Positions 38,470 through 48,829 of a DNA stretch of 64,000 nt are shown here, piece after piece. Numbering within the stretch: the first letter of the stretch is position 1; every line of letters starts with the position of its first letter. The notes below the pieces were generated by a model. That model was not told where the DNA came from. It did not search any database and saw only the letters and a program-made list of their open reading frames with translations. A program made the translations under genes and the position numbers. Origin of the DNA: Euonymus europaeus (lineage: Eukaryota > Streptophyta > Magnoliopsida > Celastrales > Celastraceae); contig OY756958.1 in NCBI GenBank assembly GCA_963580455.1, forward strand, positions 22,022,501 to 22,086,500, given 5' to 3'.

Positions 38470-39150
38470 CACCTAAACCTACGAGGAGGACCATTATTTT
38501 GCATTGGCAGTCACAATGCCTATCATGTGTTTGCTAGTATATCAACGCATATAATACCTATTACCTTTACCATATGTTACATACACATGAACAAACTCAA
38601 TACATACAAGTACTTTAATAAGAAATGGACATATATATTTTGAACATGCAGTATTTACATATGTTAATTACCAAAACATTAATCAACCCATGGAGAGAGT
38701 GATCAAACGGGCATAAGATGATAAGTAATATACTGAACCTGTATATACATGTGTGTGCACATATATACAAGAAGTTAAGTACCTGAACTTTGCTGGGTCA
38801 GTGGAGATGGATTTGGAGAGTTTGAAAATGGAGGTGATATTGGTATTCAGTAGGAGATACTCAACCTCTCCAATATCACCATTGAAGCCGATGTTCTTGA
38901 ATCCATAACCAAAAGGATTAGCAGGACCAGCTCTCTGTTTGTCTTGTACTGGCTTTGAAAAGAAGTTGAGACTCTCTTCCTCCAATTCATCAACTATGTC
39001 TTGAGACACTCCATGGTTAATCACCTTGAAGAATCCATACTCCTCACATGCCTTCACTATCACCTTCCCCACCTCTGTCTTCTCGCCGGAGAGGTCCACC
39101 GTCGGCACCTCTACCACCGGAACTTTGACTGGCTTTGCAGATACCACCAT
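36952..39150 (-). CDS. GA2OX: Gibberellin 2-oxidase (C19-type 2-oxoglutarate dioxygenase)
   Basis: Three exons: 38783-39150, 37523-37859, 36952-37200, with consistent phases, encoding 317 aa. This soluble Fe(II)/2-oxoglutarate enzyme hydroxylates bioactive gibberellins and their precursors at C-2 and so inactivates them. The N-terminal DIOX_N part shows KACEEYGFFKVINHGVS and AGPANPFGYGFKNIG. The catalytic core has GFGEHSDPQILTILRAN with iron ligands H190 and D192, the third ligand H247 in NGRFVSVRHRALTN, and the 2-oxoglutarate-binding RxS at R257/S259. The FTWAEYKKAAYSLRLGD block near the end is typical of GA2ox. The protein is slightly shorter than the usual 330-345 aa because it ends soon after LDHF. 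The two introns are at conserved positions. The start at 39150 is the first ATG of the frame and gives the typical MVV start. The subclass (C19 rather than C20) is inferred from motif similarity. Confidence 0.94.
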
Positions 39151-39159
39151 ATATATATA

Positions 39160-40183
39160 TTGAAAGGTATATATCTAGAGAGAGAGAAAAGAAAGAAATA
39201 GCAAACTAATAATGATAATAATGGGTAGCTTCAAGGAATACAAATATATATATATAGAGAGAGGGCGAGTTACTATTCAATAATAAAATAAAATATCGAA
39301 TTTTTTTCAAGAGGATTCAGGAACTTTAATTTCAAGGACAACTGGCAAGTTTCCTGTCATGTTAAGAGGTTGACTTTCTTGTATATTTGGGTCTTTCTTT
39401 GTATTTATTTATATATTTATGAGATGTAGTTGTATAGTCACTAGCAGTAGCTAATCATATATTATGCTTCAGCAGCAAGCAACCAACTTCTTTGATTGTT
39501 TTGACTAAAAATATTTTCAAACACAAGTAGTGTTTGACTGTTGAAAGGGGCTTTGCTGTATTACCCAAATATCTAGGCTGTTTCTATGCTCCACGTGTGT
39601 CATGTTTATATTTTTTTTCCTCCTTCATGTTTGACCTAGTCAAAGGAGATAAATAACATTATTATTATTATTAATATTAATATTATTTGGTTTATATTAA
39701 ATTATCCATTCCACACAAATCACTAATATTAAGCAAGTTAAATTCATGATGATGTTGGTTACATATATGAGATAATTAGGCCTATTTATGGAAAAATGAT
39801 TAATTAATATTTATTGATTATTTGGTAATAATGTTAATAATTAGTATCGATTTTATATACAATGAATATGGATAGTGTGGAGTAGATGCATGAGGCCTTA
39901 TCATACCATACAGGCATCATTGTCAAATGCACAAATTGGGATTCAATTGAGGCTTTTTTTTTAGGTAATGAAAACTAAGGCCACAATAATTGGCCACCCT
40001 CATTACTAAATTAATATAATCACCTAATGTGGTAAGCAATAATGGAGTTAGAGCATAGATATATTATATATATGGAAAGATAAGTAGCAAGCTAGAAGCA
40101 CCTAATCACCTACTGAAAATATATATAACAAACTTTAGAGTTATTCATATTATTGAATCCCTAAATAAATGAGGTAGCTAGGT
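39160..40183. promoter_or_regulatory. Upstream region of the gibberellin 2-oxidase gene
   Basis: About 1 kb 5' of the minus-strand GA2ox start, holding its likely promoter. A GA-rich/TA-rich leader lies at 39145-39265. A CCACGTGT G-box-like motif lies at 39591-39598, and a TTGACCTAGTCAA palindrome, with W-box-like TTGAC on each strand, at 39632-39644. These motifs are seen directly, but their function is inference. Confidence 0.35.
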
Positions 40184-40599
40184 ATATTATTTATATTATC
40201 CATATCTCAGCAACTCCCTTGCAAAGCAACAAGATAAGTAGCAAGCTAGAAGCACCTATTCATATTATTGAATCCCTAAATAATATGGTACCGGACAATC
40301 TCATTATTGAATCTGATTCTCTCAATGCTATCAAGTGGATTACAAAGAATTCTAGTTCTCTTCATCCATGGAGATTTGCTCAACAGCTAAATCATATTGA
40401 GAACCTCTGCCGCTTTTTCTCTTGTATTAGCTTTGTTCATGTTTTGAGAGAGATAAATTCAATTGCTGATGGCATGGCCAAGCAAGGATTAGATAGAACC
40501 TATGAGATGATTGTTTGGTTTCCCAACCTTTAGTCTCGGCTGTAATTCTAGCCTTCGAACTCTTTAATAAAATCTCTCCCTTCTATCAAAAAAAGAAGA
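40184..40599 (+). mobile_element. 5'-truncated LINE insertion with RNase H remnant
   Basis: A frame ending at 40533 encodes an RNase H-like tail: IIESDSLNAIKWI near the start and SFVHVLREINSIADGMAKQG near the end, typical of the RNase H domain at the end of plant L1-type LINE ORF2. It ends in an A-rich tail at 40588-40599. An exact 8-bp direct repeat, AGCTAGGT, flanks it at 40176-40183 and 40600-40607, consistent with a target duplication. The 5' part contains copies of nearby host sequence (40230-40282). Confidence 0.7.
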
Positions 40600-40607
40600 A
40601 GCTAGGT

Positions 40608-40733
40608 TTGCATTTCCCATGCATTCTCACAATGCCACACCTACACACAATTCATTGTTTAATTTCTCACACAGGAAATGTGCGAGGAGTCAGGTCACTT
40701 TCTTTCCCTTCTAAATCCTTATGTAGCCCATCC

Positions 40734-40773
<40 letters not shown>

Positions 40774-41915
40774 GTGACATCTGTTCTATATAAAATTTCC
40801 TTTTGGGTTTACTTAGTTTACAGGAACAAGTAATCCATTGTATATATACGTTTCATATCAGATCCATTTTGATTTAAATACTAAATTTGTTTGATAAGGC
40901 ATGTTGAATCTGTAATAGACTTTCCCTTTTGGGTTGACTTAGTTTTGCAGTATTTTGGGTTTTTTCTTTCTTTAATCTTTCTTCATATATTTCCTTTGAA
41001 GATTTTTTTTCTTTTCAATATTAATTGCTTAGATTTTCCCGTTTACTGATAAGAATATGATTTGATTGCTATTTTAATAATTCTTTTTGGTAATAGACCA
41101 GCTTTTAGGGTGGGAGTCCACAACGATTGAGTGGAAAATATTGCCACCTGAATTAGGGCTAATTGGTTTTTGGACCCCCCAAGGAAATTGTGGGGTAGAA
41201 AGAGACAGTATTTCTGCCTACTTATTTTGGCAACCACACAATAATGGATCGCACAACTTAATTAGATTAATCAAAAAATATTTTAAAAGGTATTTGCTTC
41301 TAAGTTTTAAGAAGTGGGACTATTTTAATAAATGGTGTCTCTCTCTCTATGATGCATATTTCATATGTGGGAGCATTTATATAATAAGACGTCTTAACTA
41401 CCTTCATTATATGCACATGAATTATCGATCAATTCCTGACTAATGATCGTAGACCGGGGTGAAAAGTTTTTGTATTGCTCGGATGATCGAATTTGTTCGA
41501 GTAGAATTCAAACAAATTTAAACGTCAGTTATATATCCGAAATTCGACCGCTTTTTTGGCATCCAAATCGCAAATACAAGTTGCACAAATTTTTCATGAA
41601 ACCCACACACATATTGACCATCTCCCAAGAGAGGGATCACCAACTCAGCAAAGAAAAGGAAAAAAAAGAAGCCCCTAACTACCACTACCAGCCTTATTAT
41701 TTTCAGTTAGCAGTTACGATCATTTTTTCAATTTTATTTGGTGCCGTCCAAGAATGGCCAATCTTATTTATATTTCTGTCCCCATGAAAATCAGTTCTTT
41801 ACATAAATATTATCTGCCATTTATTACCAATTTATATCAACCAATAATTGGATTGCTTCTGCCAGCAGTTAATGCCCCAAAAAGGAAGATTCAATTCCGT
41901 GTTTATGAGAATGTC

Positions 41916-41953
<38 letters not shown>

Positions 41954-43850
41954 CAGCATAAGAAGGAAAGCAAGAGAGGCAAACGTTTCACTTCCTTGTG
42001 GGTCTAATATTTAAAGCAATCACATCTTTAAAGTCAAAAGAGATTTTATTATAAAAATATTTGTTGATTTCAATTAAACTATTGAATTAAAATAAAAATA
42101 TCTTTCTTCTAGACCATGAGAGAGCTGAAAGTAACGTTAATCCGGTCCTAATTAGGTGCGGCAAAAATCGGAGTCAGATAATATAATATATTTACGGAAT
42201 ATTTACATGTCTAGACACGTATTTATTTAGATTTTTGGACGTATGTAATTGATCATTAATAGATTGGTTATCAAATAAAATTATGTATTTAGATCCAAAT
42301 CTTGAACGTTTAATTTATGTCCAAATTTAATTTAATTCGGCCGGACAAATCCATATTTTGAACTAGGCAGAATTTTGACACCCCCACCTTGAATCCAGCA
42401 ACATAAAAGTTATGTAATTTCAAAGAAATAGAAATCCAATTTCAGGCCTTCAAGACGTGGAGCCAAAAGAAAAAATTATATGGCATTGAGACGCACGTAA
42501 TTCCAAATCATCTAGCCACCAGCCGATGCGATGCACGAGATGATATTGAAAATCACACTGGCTGATATATTTTGGTTGTGAAGTATTCTTAAATTAAGAG
42601 AATATTTTTACTATTTAAATCTAATATGCTATTATTTTACATTAGATAAGAAATATACTTGTTTTTAACATAATATGTAATTGAAAAAAAAAGTACTTGA
42701 AGAACATTAATAAAATTAGAATAGGCAAGTGAAGATAATATATGTAATTTAAATTTTTTATTTCAATTAAATTAAGATTTTAAATAGAAAGTATGATCCG
42801 AAATAGAAATTAATTACTAAAACAAATACACGTAATCGATTTCCATTGATTCAGTCAAGATTTTAGAATAGAGACTTAGAAAATAATGATTTCAATTAAA
42901 TTAAGATTTTAGTTCCATGCATTAAATTAAATTTTAGAATGCTTAATTATTTGAAAGAGAAAAAACACAAGAAATCTGTTAATATAACTATTTCCATAGA
43001 TTGAAGTTGTTATAATTAATTAATTATTTTTAATTCATTGAGTAACACATGTAAATCATATAATATCCTAATTAAAAAAAATCATATAATATCCAAAAGG
43101 GATACTTGTCATTTTTTACACACACTTAAAAAACACACTTATCATATGATAGACATAGTTTGATATATGTTATTGAATATTGTAATAAAAATGTATCATT
43201 TAGTTAAGGGCAGGGCCCATCTTATTGTTGGAGGTTAGGTGCAATGAGTTGTCAAGTCTATTTCACAATTGAATCTCAATTAAATTTAGATTTTATTGTA
43301 TAGTCATGTGGTTGTCGTCAATAGGAATGATATTGCAAATATTGTCATCATCGGTTTTTCTAATTGAAGTAACATGCATGGTAACCTTAAAGCAACAACC
43401 AATTGAATGCATTGAAAACCATTATATATATATATATATATATCATCTATTATGTCCGTACAACTATAAGGTTTCAATATTTATGTGTCTTTTATCTTCT
43501 GGATTTTGCATTGATGACAAACTGACGTAGATAACAATAACCTTTTGTGTGCATATAGAAAAAATAGAGTGATCGAGTGGTGCAACTTCGAGGACGAAAT
43601 CTCACATCCATTGCAAATAAACAAGCCCACACACAGATTGCTGGTAGCTAGGGTTTGTTTGATTTCATTGATTTGCAATCGTAATGTAATATGAATTCTA
43701 TTACTAGTAATCAAAATAAAATAGTACAATTATAAAGTAATCACATTCAAGTGTTTGGTTAAGAATAGTTAAATTGTAATGAATTGCAAGTTAGTTAAAA
43801 AAAAATTCAGAAAAAACCCAATCGGACTATATAAAAATTAAGTTGAGAGT
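40608..43850. other. Spacer, no gene identified
   Basis: (CT)n lies at 40741-40770, (TA)n at 41920-41950 and 43420-43443. A plus-strand series of frames between 41087 and 41951 shows no domain. A dispersed-repeat copy (family R2) lies at 42150-42390. The rest is AT-rich. Confidence 0.5.
42150..42390 (-). repeat. Dispersed repeat, family R2 copy 1 (inverted)
   Basis: Read on the minus strand, it runs from a TTTGTCCGGCCGAATTAA-like segment through AAATCTAAATAAATACGTG and ATGTAAATATTCCGTAAATA to a TTTTTGCCG end. The same order occurs on the plus strand at 57200-57450 and 62240-62415. No terminal repeats were resolved. Confidence 0.5.
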
Positions 43851-44919
43851 CTTCAGACCCGTGAAGTGGCAGAGGATCATTATATATATATATATAGGTG
43901 TATATATCACGACCGAGACTAAATCACAATAGTGGGTTGCTACGAAATCAGAGGGATTTCAGTTGTTAATCCCTTTTGCCTCTCTCTCTCTCTCTCGTTT
44001 TTGTGACAAAACCCACTGCCTCTGCCTCTGTGTTTTATCCTAGAAGCCAAAATCAACGATCGTGACTCCTTCATCCATGTTGACTAGGTGCCATCGCAAG
44101 GGTTCTACTGTAATAGTATATCGAAAAGTCTGTCATTGAGGTATCATCCATCTTTTGATATCAATTTTTGTGACAGCGGTATCGAAATAATATATCGAAT
44201 TTTTTTATGAAGTTTTTCTCAAGCTTTTGATGTTTTAGTGTGAAGTTTGTAAATTTAACATGTACTGACATGTAAAACTTCCAATTTGACATGTGTTGAA
44301 AGTTGGACTTCTAGAACTGACATTTGATGGTAATATGTTTTTTTGTGACTTTATTCTATTGCTTCTTGTTTGACTTATAAGAGCATTTATTTTAAATAAT
44401 TGACGGTGGATAATGTAGTCTCACAAATGGATTTGAGTCTCTCTTCTTATAATGATACGACTTTTATTCTTCAAGTAAGGTTTGAAACGGTTCTTTAAAT
44501 TCGGCAACAATTTTATTCATTCGATGATGCCTAATATTTTTACAATGAATATATAAGGAAAATCGAATTTAGTATTTGAGGGTAGAATACTAAGAGAACC
44601 AAGAGTAATGAAATTACTAGACGGTAATTTATTTGTTATAATCACAACATTCTACAAGGTTCATAATCACAACCTTACAAAGCCAAGAAAAGTGCTTTTG
44701 CTATGGTCTTATTGTTCAATGTGTCCAGCTAAGAAGACTTTGACACAACGCAGGACTATGAGACAGAAGTGCAGGACTATAGAAAATACTGGATGTATAG
44801 ATAATATTTCCAGGTTGAAAAGGGTAAAAAATTGGCATTCTATTTTTCAATCAACATGTGCAAAGAGTGGGTTGATTTTGGATTCTGACTCCCAGCCTTA
44901 AAGATAACATTAGGATGAG

Positions 44920-45075
44920 TGAGAGGGTGGTGGGTTTCGTGGCCGATACGTGAACCAAAGAGGTGGAAGTGGGTTTCGTCATTGAAACCATAGGGATTTC
45001 ATACTAGAGAGGGGGCGGTGGGTTTTGTCACTGAAACCTGAGAGGTTTCAACCCAGAGAGAGGGCGAAGGCAAGT
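44920..45075. repeat. Short local repeats (GGGTTTCGTCACTGAAACC type)
   Basis: Units of about 70-80 bp containing GGTGGGTTTCGTC, a GAAACC spacer and ATTTCA.CC.AGAGAGAGGG recur at 44925, 44965 and 45005. A further piece lies at 47440-47500, after the inserted elements, which shows that the TRIM and Tourist-like elements landed inside this array. Confidence 0.55.
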
Positions 45076-45080
45076 TTCAT

Positions 45081-45701
45081 TGTAAAGAATCTCACATCGA
45101 AAGATGTGATGTTCAAAGTGTCCTTTATAAGGGTTAAATCTCACCTCCTACACTAACAATGTCTTTTTCCTTATGTAGTGAGTTGGGCTTAGCCCACTTG
45201 CTACACTTGAGGAGGAACAAAGTCATGCGAGCCCGTTGTATCCATGTAAATCACACAACCCATATATGAGCTCAATGTATATAGTGAACCGGACAACCTA
45301 AAGCAGACAATATTGTTACTGTGTGGAAATTATAATATGGTATCAGAGACAAGTTGCTCAGTCTAGTTACTTGGGTTATGACCTCTACTCCACTTGTTGG
45401 GTATATGGTATAACTCAGCGCACAAGTGTGGAGGAGTGTAAAGAATCCCACATCGAAAGATGTGGGGTTCAAAGTGTCCTTTATAAGGGCTAAAACCCAC
45501 TTCCTACAATAACAATGTCTTTTCCCTTGTGTAGTAAGTTGGGCTTAGCCCACTTTCTACACTTGAGGAGGAATAAAATCGTGCGAACCCGTTGTATCCC
45601 TGTGAACCAGACAACTCATATATGAGCTCAATGTATCCAGTGAACTGGATAACCTAAAGCGGATAATAATATTGGTGTGTGGAAGTGTGAAAATTATAAC
45701 A
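45081..45701 (+). mobile_element. Intact TRIM retrotransposon (621 bp)
   Basis: Two direct LTRs, 45081-45337 (257 bp) and 45437-45701 (265 bp), both start TGTAAAGAAT and end with TATAA(T/C)A. A 99-bp interior starts directly with TGGTATCAGAG, complementary to the 3' end of initiator tRNA-Met (primer-binding site, 45338-45348). It ends in a purine-rich GTGGAGGAG tract (45428-45436). A 5-bp target duplication, TTCAT, flanks it at 45076-45080 and 45702-45706. Size, lack of coding region and PBS type define a terminal-repeat retrotransposon in miniature. The LTRs differ at several sites, so it is not very young. Confidence 0.92.
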
Positions 45702-45719
45702 TTCATCGCAAAAACCTTA

Positions 45720-46284
45720 CAGGCCGTTTGATTTTTAGAATGGTTTGAGTGTGAATGAGAATGAGAGTGAGAATGAGATTTCGATTCTCACGTTTGGTAT
45801 GTATAAAAATTGAGAATGAGAATGAGAATGAGAATGCAATTGTGTTTTGTCCATTATGTCCTTCCTTTATAATTATGTATAAGTATAATCAACATATTTC
45901 ATTTTTGCATTTTTAATTATATATAATTAACAAATTAAAACAAAATGTAGTCAAAATTAACAAATTATATAATTAAAATAAAATAGCAATATATTAATTA
46001 ATATGCATTTCTAATTATATATAATTAAGAAATTAAAATAAAATAGAAATATATTAATTAACATTAATTAATATCAATATATTAATTAATATTTAATTGA
46101 GGTTAAAATTATAATTTGGCAAGTCATTCCATGTGGAATTTGCTATTTCCACCTGAAAATGGAGGAGAGAGAAATGAGGGAATGGAATACCCCATTTTTT
46201 TTTTTTGCACCAAATGAAGGAATGAAATACCTCATTCCATAAATCACTTCTATTCCATCTCTATTCCACAAACCAAACATACCC
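45720..46284. mobile_element. Tourist-like element, unit 1 of 3
   Basis: PIF/Harbinger-type ends: it starts GGCCGTTTG (one base after TTA) and ends CAAACATACCC, which is an imperfect inverted repeat. TTA is present on both sides (45717-45719 and 46285-46287). The subterminal sequence has repeated GAATGAGAATGAGA and, at the other end, CATTCC-rich sequence. The centre is AT-only. 565 bp, no coding. Confidence 0.75.
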
Positions 46285-46287
46285 TTA

Positions 46288-46835
46288 CGGGTCGTTTGGT
46301 TTTTATAATGGTTTGAGAGGGAATGAGAATGAGAGTGAGAATGAAATTTTGATTCTCACGTTTGGTATGTATAAAAACTGGGAATGAGAATGAAAATGAA
46401 ATTGTGTTTTGTCTATTATGTCATTCCTTTATAATTATGTATAATCAATATATTTTATTTGTGCATTTATAATTATATATAATTAATAAATTAAAATAAA
46501 ATGGAGTCAAAATTAATAAATTAAAACAAAATGGAATCAAAATTAACAAAATAAAACAAAATTGAGTCAAAATAAACAAAATAAAACAAAATGGAATCGA
46601 AATTAACAAATTAAAATAAAATAAAATATATGAATTAATATTTAATAGAGGATTTGTCCTCTATTCTACATGGAATGGTTCATTCCCACATAAAAATGTG
46701 GGAATGAAAATTCATGAGAAGGATGAGGGAATGGAATGGAGCCCTCAAAATTTTTTTACACCAAATGATGGAATGGAAATCCCCATTCCATAAAACATTC
46801 TTATTTCACCTTCATTCTCACAAGCAAACATACCC
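46288..46835. mobile_element. Tourist-like element, unit 2 of 3
   Basis: Starts CGGGTCGTTTGG and ends CAAACATACCC, bordered by TTA at 46285-46287 and 46836-46838. 548 bp, in the same orientation as units 1 and 3. The centre holds about four tandem 31-bp repeats (AACAAAATGGAATCAAAATT type) at 46490-46625. Confidence 0.75.
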
Positions 46836-46838
46836 TTA

Positions 46839-47437
46839 GGGGTCGTTTGGTTTTTAGAATGGTTTGAGAGGGAATGAGAATGATATTTTGATTCTCACGT
46901 TTGGTATGTATAAAAGCTGGGAATGAGAATGGGAATGAAGTTGTGTTTTGTCCATTATGTCTCTCCTTTATAATTATGTATAATCAATATATTTTATTTG
47001 TGCATTTATAATTATGTATAATTAACAAATTAAAATAAAATGGAGTCAAAATTATATAATTAACAAATTAAAATAAAATAAAATATATTAATTAATATTA
47101 ATTTATCAAAATATATAATTAATATTTACAAATTAAAGTTAACAAATTAACAAAATTAAAGTTAATAAATTATATAATTAACAAAATAAAATAAAATATA
47201 TTAATTAATATTAATTTATCAAAATATATTAATTAATATTTATTTGAAGACATATTCCACATGGAATGATTCATTCCCACATAAAAATGTGGGAATGAAA
47301 ATTGATGAGAGAGAAATGAGGGAATGAAATGGAGTATTCCATTCCCTCAAATTTTTTTAACACCAAATGATGGAATGAAATACCTCATTCCATAAACCAT
47401 TCTTATTCCACCTTCGTTCTCACAACCAAACATCACC
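46839..47437. mobile_element. Tourist-like element, unit 3 of 3
   Basis: Starts GGGGTCGTTTGG and ends CAACCAAACATCACC, bordered by TTA at 46836-46838 and 47438-47440. 599 bp. The centre contains AT-rich TTAATTAATATTAATTTATC repeats. The host array resumes right after it. Confidence 0.75.
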
Positions 47438-47440
47438 TTA

Positions 47441-48780
47441 GAGATTTCAACCAAGAGAGAGGGGGAAGGCTGGGTTTCATCACTAGACTTCGGCGATTTC
47501 AAAGAGAGGGGCATGATATTTTCTCAGTTGTGATTTGCTAGAAAGGGGAACGGGGTGCATTTTGTCGCAAATGAGGGATTTATGTTTGATCTAAATCATT
47601 AGATCAATCAGACGGTCTACATTAAAGATCTACAATTTGAGACCGCAAGAGAGAAATCGTGTCTATAAATCTAGGGGCACCCATTATACACCGTCCCTGC
47701 CACTCTCTGGGCATATATATCAGACACTCAAACAGTTATATAATTCTCAACAAAAAAAAAAAATCATATATATACACACATATAACTGACATAAGTAACA
47801 AAAAAGTATAATGTTATCATTTCCATTAGAAATTTGGAGTGTATTATTCTCAAAAGAATGTCACAAAATATTTGTAATCCAAATATTTACTTTTAATTGA
47901 TATTGAAATTCCTAAGGATTCTCAATATTAATATTTGCATTCTCATTTTATTTATCTATATCAAACATTATATTGCAATGAGATTCTCATTACAATCACA
48001 ATATTGAACCAACTAAACGGACCCTTCCTGCTGTGGCCAAAGGTATCAGCTTTAGAAAGCCATCAACAAAGGGTCCTCTGTCAACCTCAATCTCTAAATC
48101 TCAGACGAAAGAAATAGAGAAGAACTGAAGAAAGCCTGAGACAGAAACTACACCACAAAAGAAATATCGACTCGCCCCAGCTTAGAAAAACCTATGCAGC
48201 TATTCCAGGAAGAAAGAGAGAACCCTCGCCTGATGGAGGGATTCAATCTCCCAGTATTCTTATCAATACTTCGGTTTTGAAGACTGACTCTTTCAACCAC
48301 TCAGACATCCATCTTCTTCACGCTTCGCCCGCCCTATTTGTCCGCACACTCGCATGTGGTGGCTTCTCTATGTGTTTACCTTCTTATATAAAAAATGAAA
48401 TAACAAAGGTCATTTGCTATGAAGGATGCAAGCAAATCCTAGAACAAGAGCTACCATTGTCGAGCTGGTTTACAGAACGCCTAGTAAATCTACACAAACT
48501 TGGGAGACGAACATTATCATCAAAACCTTTTATCACAAACATTCCCTATATGGAATATGGTACAATGAAAAATTAGTTTCTTATGGCATCTTGGATCTAT
48601 GACCTGAGAGAGATGAAACCATAATCTGTCCGAGGCTTTGAGCATTTCCCATGATTCCCAGATCCTATAATTTTTAATCATGGAAAAAGTAATTAGCTTT
48701 TACACGGTATTATAACTTGTTTTCTCCCCTTAAAATCAGTAGGGAACCAAACTTCTTAGTGTGGATACAAATAAAGTCCA
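47441..48780. other. Spacer 3' of the SND2 homologue, no gene identified
   Basis: The start repeats the host array. A plus-strand frame at 48277-48576 (99 codons) and GC-richer sequence from 48010 have no recognisable domain and no clear splice sites. They could be a decayed gene fragment. Confidence 0.4.
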
Positions 48781-48829
48781 ACATCTTCTAAAGTTCAGAG
48801 CAACCTGTCACCGGAATTGCGGACAAGGT

